Notes: generated by a model from the sequence alone, not told the origin. A stretch of 64,000 nt of DNA from Thalassococcus profundi (GCF_003344785.1 NZ_QPMK01000009.1:35451-99450), one strand, 5' to 3'. Shown: positions 55,215-64,000, counted from the first letter of the stretch. Made by a program: numbers and translations.

Positions 55215-56093
55215 ATGCAAAAGATGCACTATTCCAGCCTCAAGGATTTCCTGACCCGCGGCACGGCAGTGCTGGCCAAGGGTCCGGTGGCGCTGGTGTT
55301 CTGCGAAGACGACGTCGAAATCGACACCACCCTGCGCCATCATCAGCAGCTTGGCTTTCGCGCCGTGGTGGCGTTCATGCCTGCGGTCTTCACCCTGCCG
55401 CCCGACCTGCGCGAAACCGTGCAGCGTGTGGATTACGAGATGACGCGCGACGGTGCCTTGCAGTCGGCCGTGGGCGCGGTGAACGAGGCCGCGCCGGGGC
55501 TCTGGCTCTTTTACTGCTACAACGCCGAGTATCTGTTCTTCCCCTTCATCGAAACGCGCACGATCGGCGAATTGCTGGCCTTCCATAGCGAAGAACGACG
55601 CGACGCGATGCTGAGCTACGTGATCGACCTTTACGCGGGCGATCTCGGGCGCTTTCCCAACGCCGTGTCGCTGGACGAGGCCTATATGGACCGGTCGGGC
55701 TATTACGCGCTGGCGCGGCCCGATCCGGCCAACCACAACCACCCGAAGGAGCGGCAGCTGGATTTCTACGGCGGCCTGCGCTGGCGCTACGAGGAACACG
55801 TGCCGCAGGTGCGCCGCAAGATCGACCGGATCGCGCTCTTCCGTGCCAAGCCTGGCCTGCGGCTGCGCGACGATCACACCTTCTCGGACGAGGAATACAA
55901 CACCTACGCCTGCCCGTGGCACAACAACCTCACGTGCGCCATCGCGTCGTTCCGCACCGCAAAGGCGCTCAAGTCAAATCCCGGCTCGACCTTCGACATC
56001 CAAACATTCCGCTGGCACAACTCCACGATGTTCGAATGGCATTCCCGGCAGTTTCTGGATCTCGGGCTGATGGAACCGGGCCAGTGGTTCTGA
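55215..56093 (+). CDS. putative glycosyltransferase-like protein
   Basis: Predicted cytoplasmic protein of 292 residues. It has an N-terminal strand-helix pattern with [19 protein letters not shown], which resembles family 2/92 glycosyltransferases, and a WHNNLTC and [14 protein letters not shown] set of conserved aromatic-histidine motifs near the C-terminus. No true DxD motif stands out beyond EDD. It faces miaB and converges with the flavin reductase gene. Assignment is weak. Confidence 0.5.
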   Translation: MQKMHYSSLKDFLTRGTAVLAKGPVALVFCEDDVEIDTTLRHHQQLGFRAVVAFMPAVFTLPPDLRETVQRVDYEMTRDGALQSAVGAVNEAAPGLWLFYCYNAEYLFFPFIETRTIGELLAFHSEERRDAMLSYVIDLYAGDLGRFPNAVSLDEAYMDRSGYYALARPDPANHNHPKERQLDFYGGLRWRYEEHVPQVRRKIDRIALFRAKPGLRLRDDHTFSDEEYNTYACPWHNNLTCAIASFRTAKALKSNPGSTFDIQTFRWHNSTMFEWHSRQFLDLGLMEPGQWF

Positions 56094-56097
56094 GCGG

Positions 56098-56772
56098 TCA
56101 GTGACCGTCTTCGGTCACGATCCGGTCCTCGGCCACCCCCATGTCGCGCAGCGTGTCTCGGACCGCGTCGATCATCGGATCCGGTCCGCAGATATAACTT
56201 ATGGTGGCATCTGGATCGACATATTGCTCAAGCATCGGGCGGTCGATCTGGCCATGCGCCAGTGGGCTGTTTTCCTGATCCGTCACCGTCCAATGGCAGG
56301 TCAGACCCGGCATGCCTTCAAAGGTTTCGCGCAGGATTATGTCGCGTTCGGCCGTGTTCGAATAGATCAGCGTGTTGCCGTCCAGCGCGCCGTCGCGGGC
56401 CAGCTTGTCGCGCAGGATCGCGATGAAGGGCGTGACCCCTGCGCCGCCCGCGATGAATACGCCGTCGCCCTTGTACTGGATAGCGCCCCAGACATCCTTG
56501 ATCGTGACCGTGTCGCCGGGCTCGAGAGAGGGGATCTGCTCCGTGACGCCGGCATGGTCGGGGTAGGTCTTGATGACAAAATCCAAAGTCGGCTCGTCCG
56601 GGAGGCTGGCAAAGGTGAACGGCCGGCCTTCGTCGCGCCACCCGTCCCGGTCAAGCCTCATCTCGGTCGCCTGCCCGGGCGTGAACTCGAAACCCTCGGG
56701 CTTGTCGAACGTCAGGTGATAGGTGTCGTGGGTGACCGGTTTGATGGCTTGCAGCGTGAGGGTATGGGTCAT
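56098..56772 (-). CDS. FNR-type flavin oxidoreductase
   Basis: Protein of 224 residues made of an FAD-binding barrel (GRPFTFASLPDE near 50) and an NAD(P) domain (FIAGGAGVTPFIAIL near 105; YICGPDPMIDAV near 195). It has no ferredoxin domain, so it would pass electrons to an unknown partner. It lies 65 nt downstream of fabI on the same strand, but a functional tie to fatty acid synthesis is not established. Confidence 0.82.
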   Translation of the reverse strand: MTHTLTLQAIKPVTHDTYHLTFDKPEGFEFTPGQATEMRLDRDGWRDEGRPFTFASLPDEPTLDFVIKTYPDHAGVTEQIPSLEPGDTVTIKDVWGAIQYKGDGVFIAGGAGVTPFIAILRDKLARDGALDGNTLIYSNTAERDIILRETFEGMPGLTCHWTVTDQENSPLAHGQIDRPMLEQYVDPDATISYICGPDPMIDAVRDTLRDMGVAEDRIVTEDGH

Positions 56773-56837
56773 GGTCGCTCCTGTCTGTTGACAGGGAAAC
56801 CCGCCGGACCCCGGGCCGTTCCAAGAATTCGCGCCGT

Positions 56838-57629
56838 TCAGAGATTTTCGTATTGCGGCATGCCCAGCACATGGAACCCGCCATCCACCCGCACCACCTC
56901 TCCGGTGGTGAAGGCGCCCGCGTCCGAACAGAGCCAGACCGCCGTGCCGCCCACCGCATCGAGCGTCGCGTTCGACCGCAGCGGCGCGTTCATGTCGGTG
57001 TGCTTGTAGGTCTTGCGCGCCCCGCCGATGGCCGCGCCCGCGAGGGTCTTCATCGGGCCGGGGCTGATCGCGTTGACGCGGATGCCCTCGGGGCCGAGGT
57101 CGTTGGCCAGATACCGCACCGACGCCTCGAGCGCCGCCTTGGCCACGCCCATGACGTTGTAGTTGGGCGTGACGCGGGTCGAGCCCATGTAGGTCAGCGT
57201 CAGCAGCGTGCCGCCGTTCTCGACCATCATCGGATGCGCCCGCCGCGCCACGTCGATGAAGCTGTAGGCGGAAATGTCGAGCGAATTCTTGAAGTTGGCG
57301 CGCGAGGTGTTGAGGATTCGTCCCTGCAATTCGGACTTGTCTGAAAAGGCGATGGCATGGACGAGGAAATCGAGCGTCGGCCAGCGCTGCCCGAGTGCGT
57401 CAAAGGCGGCATCCAGAGAGGCATCGTCGCTCACGTCCACGTCGACCATGAAATCGCTGCCGACACTCTGCGCCAGGGGCTCCAGCCGCTTGCCGAAGGC
57501 CTCGCCCTGGTAGGTAAAGGCCAGCTCCGCCCCCGCCTCGGCACAGGCCTTGGCGATGCCCCAGGCGATGGAGCGTTCGTTCGCCACCCCCATGATGAGC
57601 CCGCGCTTGCCCTGCAAAGAAATCGTCAT
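56838..57629 (-). CDS. fabI: enoyl-ACP reductase (NADH), FabI
   Basis: Short-chain dehydrogenase of 263 residues for the last step of the fatty acid elongation cycle. GLIMGVANERSIAWGIA is the FabI form of the cofactor motif, and the catalytic Tyr-x6-Lys is in YNVMGVAK near 153. In related genomes fabI follows fabA and fabB; here a plus-strand AIPR gene of foreign composition lies between fabB and fabI. Confidence 0.95.
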   Translation of the reverse strand: MTISLQGKRGLIMGVANERSIAWGIAKACAEAGAELAFTYQGEAFGKRLEPLAQSVGSDFMVDVDVSDDASLDAAFDALGQRWPTLDFLVHAIAFSDKSELQGRILNTSRANFKNSLDISAYSFIDVARRAHPMMVENGGTLLTLTYMGSTRVTPNYNVMGVAKAALEASVRYLANDLGPEGIRVNAISPGPMKTLAGAAIGGARKTYKHTDMNAPLRSNATLDAVGGTAVWLCSDAGAFTTGEVVRVDGGFHVLGMPQYENL

Positions 57630-57921
57630 GTGCCCCTCCGGCTTTTGGATCAGGTCTGACCGGAACGGCGGGGGAGGTCAAGGTGGGGGGTGGTGGGGTT
57701 GCGCTATAGGGCCTGAGCGGCAGTTCATGCTCAACGCGACGAAGGTCCGGACGCAGCCCGAAACGGACATTGCGCATAGCCTTTTCAAACAGGGGTAAAC
57801 TTCACTAGTGCTGGCAATTCTTGCTTTAGTTGAACCTCGGTACAGTCAATCTTGCGATAGCCACCGGTGACAGTCTAGTGCTAACAACGCCTCAACGCCT
57901 AGCAGTGGAGCACCAACGACA

Positions 57922-59535
57922 ATGGACCCCGTTACACATTCACTGATCACAGATTTTTCTGAAGCAAATGGCCTAACCAATTTTAGCCCTTCAGATCAAT
58001 TTGAACATTTTTCGTCATTTAGCGTATTCTCTGCGCGCTTTCCTGAGGAAATAGACACATCTGAAGTTGTTTGCGGCGACGGTGGAGATTTGAATGTCGA
58101 CGCGTTTGCAGTAAAGATTAACGGTCGATTTGTGTTTGATGCGCAAGTGGTAGATGATATCCTGTCGATGAGCGGGGTTATGGATGTTGAGTTCCTGATT
58201 CTCCAAGCAAAGACATCAAGTAGTTTTGACGGCGCTGCGATGCTCGCGCTCGGTGACAATATGGTCAAGGAGATATTTTCTGACAACCAGTCTCTCCCAT
58301 TTAACGATGATATAAAGCGATTAATTGAGATAATAAATAGGGTGTATGAAAATGCAGCCAAGCTTAAAGATAACCCTATCTGTCGTATATTCTACGCATG
58401 TACAGGAAGTTGGAAGAACGATCCATACATAACTAGCATTATTTCACGAAAACGGGAAGAGCTAGAGGATACGAACCTATTCTCTGAGGTATCATTTGAG
58501 CCACTTGGCGCTAGAGAGCTACAAAAGCTGTATCGCCAAACCAAGATCAGCCTTTCCCGAAGCGTGAGAATCGACAATTTGATAACTCTACCAACAATTC
58601 GCGGCGTTGAGGCGGCATACGTTTGCTCTCTCCCCGCGTCTGAGTTTTTAAAGCTGTTAGTGGACGATGATGGAGATTTGTTGCGTACGGTTTTTGTGGA
58701 TAATGTGCGTGACTTTCAAGGTGCGAACCCAGTAAATACCGACATTGCAAGAACGATTCAGAATGGTGAACTGGATCAGTTCGTACTTAGAAACAATGGC
58801 ATAACCATAGTTGCAAAGAACATAAGACCGACCTCGAAAAATTACCTTTTAGAGGATTATCAAATCGTGAATGGCTGCCAAACCAGTCACGTGATCTTTG
58901 AAAACCGTTCTGATGTTAACGATGACCTACATGTGCCGATCAAGCTTATCCACACCGAAGATGAGGAAGTGGCGCAGTCTATTATCAAGTCAACCAACAA
59001 GCAGACCCAAGTAGATGAAAACGACCTGCTAGCATTTACCTCTTTTCAGCACGATTTGGAGGATTTTTATGCAGCCAAAGACGGTGATTTTCGGCTATTC
59101 TACGAGCGACGAGGGAAGCAATTTGCGCGATCTGAAGGCATAGAAAAGGGTAGGATAGTAACAAAAGGTGCGCAGCTAAAATACTATGCATCAATGTTTT
59201 GTGATGTCCCAAATCAGGCTGGCCGTTACCAAGGCACCCTCCTCAAAAATAACAAAGATCGTGTCTTTCAGAACGATCATCGACCCGACGCCTATTATAC
59301 TTCAGCATTCGCTGCATATCGCTTCGAAATAGCCATTCGTCGTTTGGACGCTGTAGAGCGCGTTATTCGCCCCTTTAAGTTCTTTCTATTGCTGGCGTTC
59401 CGACACCGCTACGAGGAGCACGAGTATCCTGGTGCTAAGAGTAAGAAATGCCAATCATACTGTGCCAATCTATTAGGCAAGCTCGCCGATCAGAGCGCTT
59501 CTAAGGAGGCGTTCGATGAATGCGTCCAATTGTGA
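57922..59535 (+). CDS. AIPR family protein (abortive infection/phage resistance type)
   Basis: Predicted 537-residue protein of the AIPR family (Pfam AIPR), named for a link to abortive phage infection and found in defence islands and beside restriction-like genes. The core is near 256-330: FVDNVRDFQG, RTIQNGELDQFVLRNNGIT and IVNGCQTSH. Base composition is far more AT-rich than all neighbours and third positions are mostly A or T, so it was likely acquired by transfer. It sits on the plus strand between fabI and fabB, which run on the minus strand. A second small gene starts within its end. The biochemical action is unknown. Confidence 0.85.
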   Translation: MDPVTHSLITDFSEANGLTNFSPSDQFEHFSSFSVFSARFPEEIDTSEVVCGDGGDLNVDAFAVKINGRFVFDAQVVDDILSMSGVMDVEFLILQAKTSSSFDGAAMLALGDNMVKEIFSDNQSLPFNDDIKRLIEIINRVYENAAKLKDNPICRIFYACTGSWKNDPYITSIISRKREELEDTNLFSEVSFEPLGARELQKLYRQTKISLSRSVRIDNLITLPTIRGVEAAYVCSLPASEFLKLLVDDDGDLLRTVFVDNVRDFQGANPVNTDIARTIQNGELDQFVLRNNGITIVAKNIRPTSKNYLLEDYQIVNGCQTSHVIFENRSDVNDDLHVPIKLIHTEDEEVAQSIIKSTNKQTQVDENDLLAFTSFQHDLEDFYAAKDGDFRLFYERRGKQFARSEGIEKGRIVTKGAQLKYYASMFCDVPNQAGRYQGTLLKNNKDRVFQNDHRPDAYYTSAFAAYRFEIAIRRLDAVERVIRPFKFFLLLAFRHRYEEHEYPGAKSKKCQSYCANLLGKLADQSASKEAFDECVQL

Positions 59536-59654
59536 AGCAGGGCCTACAAACCCTTGAACTTGAACTTGAACGAGATAGCGCAAAGTCACGCCCGTTAGTT
59601 GATGAGGTAAAGCGCATTTCTGTCGAGCGAAAGGCGGGTGGCGCTGCAGGCTGA
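59520..59654 (+). CDS. short gene overlapping the AIPR end, possibly truncated
   Basis: Open frame of 44 codons starting within the AIPR stop region (16-nt overlap), with a strong AAGGAGG at 59503-59509 ten nt before ATG 59520. The product begins MRPIVKQGLQTLELELER, mostly charged and helical, and ends abruptly at the edge of the AT-rich region. It may be a small accessory protein or the start of a partner gene cut off by the insertion boundary. No homology can be named. Confidence 0.45.
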   Translation: MRPIVKQGLQTLELELERDSAKSRPLVDEVKRISVERKAGGAAG

Positions 59655-59777
59655 AGTTTTTACAACGCCCGCTCTCTGCGCTTCCCGGTCATTCATGCGA
59701 TGCGCAGCGAACTGCTGCTCTCCGCCCATTTTGCATAAACGGGCGCCTGAACACAGCAATAACGCTGCCGACCCCCC

Positions 59778-61004
59778 TCACCCCACAAACCGCGACAACA
59801 GCATCGACCCGTTCGTCCCGCCGAACCCGAAGGAATTCGTCATCACCGTGTCCAGCCCGGCGTTCTCCACCAGCGACGTGGCGATCTCCGCGGGTTTCAG
59901 CGCCGGGTCCAGCGTCTCCACGTTGATGGACGGCGCGATGAAGTCGTGCTCCAGCATAAGCAGGCAATAGATCGCCTCCTGCGCGCCGGTGGCCCCCTGG
60001 CTGTGGCCGGTCATCGACTTGGTGGAACTCACCGGCGGGGTCTGGCCGTCGCCGAAGACGCGGCGGACGGCCTCGATCTCTCCGACGTCGCCCACCGGGG
60101 TCGAGGTGCCGTGGGCGTTGATGTAGCCCACCTTGCGGTCCTTGAGCGACTGCAGGGCCAGGCGCATCGCGCGCTCGCCGCCCTCGCCCGACGGTGCCAC
60201 CATGTCGTGGCCGTCCGAGGTGGCGGCGTAGCCGGTGACCTCGGCGTAGATCTTGGCACCACGGGCCTTGGCGTGCTCCAACTCTTCCAGCACGAGGATG
60301 CCGCCGCCGCCGCCGATGACAAAGCCGTCGCGGTCGGCATCGAAGGCGCGCGAGGCGCGTTCCGGCGTGTCGTTGTACTTGGCGCTCATCGCGCCCATGG
60401 CGTCGAAGAGGCACGACAGCGTCCAGTCCAGCTCCTCCGCCCCGCCCGCGAACATCACGTCCTGCTTGCCCAGCATGATCTGCTCCGCCGCGTTGCCGAT
60501 GCAGTGCAGCGAGGTCGAGCAGGCAGAGGTGATGGAATAGTTGATGCCCTTGATCTTGAACGCGGTCGAGAGGTTCGCCGAGATTGTCGAGGACATGCAT
60601 TTCGGCACGGCGAAGGGTCCGATTCGCTTCGGGCTGCCCTTTTCCAGAACGGTCTGGTGCGCCGCCAGCATGGCGCTGGTCGACGGCCCGCCCGACCCCG
60701 CCACGAGCCCGGTGCGCGGGTTCGAGATGTCGCTGTCCGCCAGCCCCGCATCGGCGATGGCCTGGGTCATGGCGATATAGCCATAGGCCGCCCCCGGCCC
60801 CATGAAACGCAGGGCGCGCTTGTCTACGTGCTCGGTCACGTCGAGCTTCACGTCGCCGGCGACCTGGCTGCGAAAGCCATGCTCCTTCATCGCCGCGTTG
60901 GCGGTGATGCCGGATTTTCCGGCCTTCAGAGAGGCCAGAACCTCTTCGGCGGTGTTCCCGATGCTGGAGACGATCCCCAGCCCAGTGACGACGACGCGGC
61001 GCAT
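59778..61004 (-). CDS. fabB: beta-ketoacyl-ACP synthase I
   Basis: Condensing enzyme of 408 residues. Catalytic Cys in SACSTSLHC near 162, histidines in [12 protein letters not shown] near 298 and MTGHSQGA near 333, and [11 protein letters not shown] near the end. With FabA it makes unsaturated fatty acids. ATG 61004 is chosen; AAGGAGGC precedes. A gene of unknown function (61086-61742) lies between it and fabA. Confidence 0.95.
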   Translation of the reverse strand: MRRVVVTGLGIVSSIGNTAEEVLASLKAGKSGITANAAMKEHGFRSQVAGDVKLDVTEHVDKRALRFMGPGAAYGYIAMTQAIADAGLADSDISNPRTGLVAGSGGPSTSAMLAAHQTVLEKGSPKRIGPFAVPKCMSSTISANLSTAFKIKGINYSITSACSTSLHCIGNAAEQIMLGKQDVMFAGGAEELDWTLSCLFDAMGAMSAKYNDTPERASRAFDADRDGFVIGGGGGILVLEELEHAKARGAKIYAEVTGYAATSDGHDMVAPSGEGGERAMRLALQSLKDRKVGYINAHGTSTPVGDVGEIEAVRRVFGDGQTPPVSSTKSMTGHSQGATGAQEAIYCLLMLEHDFIAPSINVETLDPALKPAEIATSLVENAGLDTVMTNSFGFGGTNGSMLLSRFVG

Positions 61005-61085
61005 GCGGCCTCCTTCGCTTTGGTTGCTGCCTGTGTAGGGCAGCACGGGCCCGAGACGCAACCGCATTGGCGCAAGGCCCGCCGC

Positions 61086-61742
61086 TCAGCGCCGCAGGAG
61101 CCGAGACCAGAACGACGGCTGCCGGTCCATCCAGAGCAGCGCGAGATGGAAAAAGCTCAGCGACGGTCTGCGGTTTTCGTCATCCGGCGCAGCCTGCCTG
61201 TCCACGGAGGCCAGCACGTAACCGGCATAGGTCTGGCCCGAAACGACGCCGCGGCAGATCTCGCGCGCCGCGGTCCACTGCCTCCGGTGCAGCCGGTCGA
61301 TCACCTGCGTCATCAGGTATTCGCCGTTCGAAACGTCCTGCGGAAGCGTCGCGTCAAAGGACGTGTAGGCCCAGATCTCTCGCCTGGCCGCACAGGTCTC
61401 GGCGAACTGGATGAGGGCTGCGGCGGCGTCCGCATCCGTTAGACCAGGGTCGATTTCGACAGAGCGCAGGACCGGGACCGGGCAGGTGAAGGAGCGGGTG
61501 AAGTGGAAGGCCGGGTCGGTCGGGACGATGTCCGTGATCTGCATGACGGACCGCAGGATCGTGTCCCAGACGGCGGGTTTTGCGTAGAACCCGATCCGTC
61601 CCGGCTGTCCGATATCGGGTCCGGCGGCCACAACCCAATCCCCGATCTGCTGCGCGACATGTTGATATCGGGCGGTCCAGTCGCTGCCTGCAGCTTGCTC
61701 TTCCAGCTTCGAGAAGAACGCCGGCGCGTAGTGGTCGCTCAT
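61086..61742 (-). CDS. protein of unknown function between fabB and fabA
   Basis: Protein of 218 residues, mostly soluble, rich in Asp, Arg and aromatic residues, with two cysteine-bearing segments (ETCAARREIW and REICRGVVSG). A C-terminal LSFFHLALLWMDRQPSFW segment is amphipathic. No known domain was recognised. It lies 15 nt from fabA and 81 nt from fabB on the same strand, so it is likely made from the fab transcript. Confidence 0.65.
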   Translation of the reverse strand: MSDHYAPAFFSKLEEQAAGSDWTARYQHVAQQIGDWVVAAGPDIGQPGRIGFYAKPAVWDTILRSVMQITDIVPTDPAFHFTRSFTCPVPVLRSVEIDPGLTDADAAAALIQFAETCAARREIWAYTSFDATLPQDVSNGEYLMTQVIDRLHRRQWTAAREICRGVVSGQTYAGYVLASVDRQAAPDDENRRPSLSFFHLALLWMDRQPSFWSRLLRR

Positions 61743-61757
61743 CGCGGCAGCGCCGCC

Positions 61758-62267
61758 TCAGCTTTCGCTCAACGCGACCTTCATGTCCTTGACCTGGTAG
61801 ATCACCTCGCCATCGGCCTCGACGATGCCGTCGGCGACGCCCATGGTCAGCCGGCGGGTCTGTACGGCCTTGATGAAATCCACCTTGTAGGTCAGCATCT
61901 TGCGGTCCGGGCGCACCATGCCGGTCAGCTTCACCTCGCCGACACCCAGCGCATAGCCCCGCCCCTGCCAGCCGCGCCAGCCCAGGTTGAAGCCGGTGAG
62001 CTGCCACAGACCGTCAAGGCCCAGGCAGCCGGGCATGATCGGGTTGCCGGGAAAATGGCAGTCGAAGAACCACAGGTCCGGCGTGATGTCGAATTCAGCC
62101 ACCACGTGGCCCTTGCCGTGCGCGCCGCCGTCGCCCGAGATGTCGGTGATCCTGTCCATCATCAGCATCGGCGGTTCGGGCAATTGCGCATTGCCGGGAC
62201 CGAAGAGCTCTCCGCGGGCGCATTTCAGCAGGTCGTCCTTGTCGAAACGGCTTGGATAGTCGGCCAT
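61758..62267 (-). CDS. fabA: 3-hydroxydecanoyl-ACP dehydratase/isomerase
   Basis: Hotdog-fold enzyme of 169 residues that makes the cis double bond for unsaturated fatty acids. The active-site His is in [20 protein letters not shown] near 70, with the aspartate in the same segment. It is divergent from irr; the 170-nt gap holds a promoter for irr. Confidence 0.95.
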   Translation of the reverse strand: MADYPSRFDKDDLLKCARGELFGPGNAQLPEPPMLMMDRITDISGDGGAHGKGHVVAEFDITPDLWFFDCHFPGNPIMPGCLGLDGLWQLTGFNLGWRGWQGRGYALGVGEVKLTGMVRPDRKMLTYKVDFIKAVQTRRLTMGVADGIVEADGEVIYQVKDMKVALSES

Positions 62268-62376
62268 GGCGGCGCCTCTCACTCCTGTCGTGGCAATCAC
62301 GCCCCTCTATCACCGTGCGCGCGCGACGCGCAAGCCTGCCGCGCCCGCCGCCATGTCTGCAGCGCGGCAATTTTGT

Positions 62377-62406
62377 TTGAAATCCCGGCCCTGTCGCCTC
62401 TATATA
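62377..62406 (+). promoter_or_regulatory. irr promoter
   Basis: TTGAAA, 18-nt spacer, TATATA, pointing at irr. Transcription should begin near 62413, which favours the irr start at 62435 over the in-frame ATG at 62408. Confidence 0.55.
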
Positions 62407-62434
62407 TATGCAAAGACCCAAGGATGATGTGACA

Positions 62435-62851
62435 ATGACACCTGAGGCCAAGCAACGCGGAACTGACTGGCTCGACACGGCCGGACTGCGTCCGACGCGT
62501 CAGCGGCTGAGCCTTGCGTCGCTGCTTGTGGGCGACGGGCAGAACCGCCACGTCACCGCCGAAAGCCTCTTTGCCGCCGCCAAGACGCGCGGCGAAAAGG
62601 TGTCGCTGGCCACGGTCTACAATACGCTGCGGGCGTTCTGCGATGCAGGCCTCATGCAGGAAGTGACGGTGGACGGATCGAAAAGCTATTTCGACACCAA
62701 CACCCATGACCATCCGCATTTCTTCTGGGAAGACGACGGCACGCTGACCGATGCGCCGTCAGACCAGCTTGAAATACTGCGCCTGCCGGACGCGCCCGAG
62801 GGCGCGCAGATCACCAGCGTCGACGTGGTGATCCGGCTGCGCCGCAGCTGA
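62435..62851 (+). CDS. irr: iron response regulator Irr (Fur family)
   Basis: Regulator of 138 residues that controls iron and haem genes in alphaproteobacteria, acting when iron is low. A winged helix (GLRPTRQRLSLASLL) leads, followed by VSLATVYNTLRAFCDAGL as the recognition part and the HDHPHFF metal-binding motif of Irr. No GCP haem regulatory motif is present, so direct haem-triggered decay is not implied. ATG 62435 is chosen because of the promoter position. Divergence from fabA is the usual order in this group. Confidence 0.88.
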   Translation: MTPEAKQRGTDWLDTAGLRPTRQRLSLASLLVGDGQNRHVTAESLFAAAKTRGEKVSLATVYNTLRAFCDAGLMQEVTVDGSKSYFDTNTHDHPHFFWEDDGTLTDAPSDQLEILRLPDAPEGAQITSVDVVIRLRRS

Positions 62852-62862
62852 GCCCCGCGCGC

Positions 62863-63174
62863 CTAGCGCAGGCAGAGATAAAGCCGTTCCTGGACGTAGC
62901 TGTAATCGCCGGTCGGCAGATTGCGGGTGCTGGCGAATTCCGCGCGCCGATTGGGCCCGCGGCTGCATATCTCGGCTGCCTTGGCATCGGCGCGGGCCAC
63001 GGCACCGGCGCGGGCCTCGGCGCTGGAGAAATCCATCGCATTGCCGTTGAGCTGGATGCCGACGCTGGCCTCGTTGAAAGACGCCACCACCGGGTCGAGC
63101 TGTGCCGCGGGCATTTCGCAGCCCGCGAGCCAAAGTGGGAGCATCACGAAAGCGGCGCGCGTCAGGTTGGTCAT
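62863..63174 (-). CDS. small lipoprotein, function unknown
   Basis: Protein of 103 residues with a lipobox LAGC (about 15-19). The mature part has an Ala-rich helix and two cysteines (EICSR and LYLCLR). No family recognised. It converges with irr, with 11 nt between stops. Confidence 0.65.
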   Translation of the reverse strand: MTNLTRAAFVMLPLWLAGCEMPAAQLDPVVASFNEASVGIQLNGNAMDFSSAEARAGAVARADAKAAEICSRGPNRRAEFASTRNLPTGDYSYVQERLYLCLR

Positions 63175-63489
63175 ATCGGGGTGTCCTTGCTGTTCCGGTT
63201 CAGCCGCCCCGAGGGCAATAAACCCCGGTCCGGCGCGATCAGGGTTGGGGATTCAAGGTAAAAAAAGGGTTAAATCCAAATGGATCTCGGTAAGGATCAC
63301 CCTGCAGAGGTGACGCCCGAGACCGGCAAGCGGGCGCCGATCCCGCGGAAAATTCCGGGTCGCCCCCTGTCCTTGGACGTCAAATGACATAAAACTTTGA
63401 TAAGATCGTGACAGATCGCACCCGGCCTTGCCTCTCGCGGGACTTGGCACTCTCGGCGCTCTGCGCCTCGGACCCGAAGGAGATACCCC
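63175..63489. other. 315-nt gap before sqdB
   Basis: Contains promoter-like sequence for the minus-strand lipoprotein (AT-rich run near 63255-63280) and for sqdB at 63373-63401. No gene or repeat seen. Confidence 0.5.
63373..63401 (+). promoter_or_regulatory. possible sqdB promoter
   Basis: TTGGAC, 17-nt spacer, TTTGAT, about 88 nt before the sqdB start. Moderate match to the sigma70 consensus. Confidence 0.4.
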
Positions 63490-64000
63490 ATGAAAATTGC
63501 CGTTCTCGGAGGCGACGGATTCTGCGGCTGGCCCACCTCTCTGCACCTCTCCGACGCCGGACACGAAGTGCATATCATCGACAACCTGTCGCGGCGCTGG
63601 ATCGACACCGAACTGGGCGTGCAGTCGCTGACCCCGATGGACAGCATTCAAGAGCGGTGCCGCATCTGGAAGCGCGAGACCGGGCGCTCGATCCGCTTTC
63701 ACCTGCTGGACCTCGCGGGAGAATACCAGCGTCTGAAGCAATGGCTCGAAGCGGAAAAGCCCGATGCGATCATTCATTTCGCCGAACAGCGTGCCGCGCC
63801 CTATTCGATGAAATCCGACCGCCACAAGGTCTACACCGTCAACAACAACGTCAACGCGACGCACAACCTGCTCACGGCGATGGTCGAGACGGGCATCGAC
63901 GCGCATCTGGTGCATTTAGGGACCATGGGGGTCTACGGCTATTCCTCGGTTGGCGCGCCGATCCCCGAAGGCTACCTCGACGTCGAGATCGACACGCCGG
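63490..64000 (+). CDS. sqdB: UDP-sulfoquinovose synthase, 5' part
   Basis: Nucleotide-sugar enzyme of sulfolipid (SQDG) synthesis that would join sulfite to UDP-glucose. Only the first 170 codons are in the window. The NAD-binding start VLGGDGFCGWPTSLHLSDAG, then DNLSRRWIDTELGVQSLTP, HFAEQRAAPYSM and HLGTMGVYGYSS are characteristic of SqdB, with the active-site Thr in TMGVYG. ATG 63490 follows GAAGGAGA. Sulfolipid genes sqdD/sqdC may lie to the right. Confidence 0.93.
   Translation, partial: MKIAVLGGDGFCGWPTSLHLSDAGHEVHIIDNLSRRWIDTELGVQSLTPMDSIQERCRIWKRETGRSIRFHLLDLAGEYQRLKQWLEAEKPDAIIHFAEQRAAPYSMKSDRHKVYTVNNNVNATHNLLTAMVETGIDAHLVHLGTMGVYGYSSVGAPIPEGYLDVEIDTP

Overview
The window looks like chromosomal DNA of a marine roseobacter-type alphaproteobacterium (order Rhodobacterales). 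This rests on the high GC content, an irr-fabA-fabB-fabI locus, the rpsA-ihfB pair, an RTX protein with a CAP domain, a class II type EPSP synthase, and a SAM/SAH riboswitch in front of metK, a riboswitch class known mainly from Rhodobacterales. Most of the sequence is dense housekeeping and catabolic genes with short gaps. One gene, at 57.9-59.5 kb, has clearly AT-rich foreign composition.

Layout. 0.1-5.6 kb: pcaB, a Tet-like efflux transporter, a zinc alcohol dehydrogenase, an enolase-superfamily enzyme and an ArsR regulator with the cysteine spacing of persulfide sensors. 5.8-12.4 kb (minus strand): acyl-CoA synthetase, CAP/RTX secreted protein, MsbA-like exporter and a small lipoprotein, followed by tRNA-Gly(TCC). 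12.8-15.8 kb: a large six-haem cytochrome c. 15.9-21.4 kb: a GcvA-like LysR regulator facing a three-gene betaine N-demethylation cluster (FMN/FAD demethylase, Rieske oxygenase, reductase). 21.7-25.0 kb: four tightly overlapping genes led by a Tat-type FAD oxidoreductase, function unknown. 25.1-31.3 kb: a cupredoxin-like protein, a YedK-type protein, a methyltransferase, a 5'-nucleotidase, and DUF952-pyrD-arsC.

31.3-34.9 kb: rpsA, ihfB, a LapA-domain gene and trpF. 35.0-39.5 kb: a fructose-type ABC importer (frcBCA) divergent from its ROK repressor, with a clear operator between them. 39.5-55.1 kb: cmk and aroA, then the genes of the widespread alphaproteobacterial miaB-phoH-ybeY-corC-lnt-metK-trmB cluster, in the same order but interrupted by accessory genes (a phosphatase and dienelactone hydrolase pair, an NhaC antiporter, and a lipoprotein/OmpA pair sharing a short novel domain).

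55.2-62.9 kb: a putative glycosyltransferase, a flavin reductase, and fabI, fabB, fabA and irr. A defence-type AIPR gene plus a truncated-looking small gene sits between fabI and fabB. The window ends in a lipoprotein and the 5' part of a sulfolipid gene (sqdB).

Two families of short hairpin-bearing intergenic repeats recur. All starts, motifs and repeat comparisons were read by eye; no database search or folding program was run.
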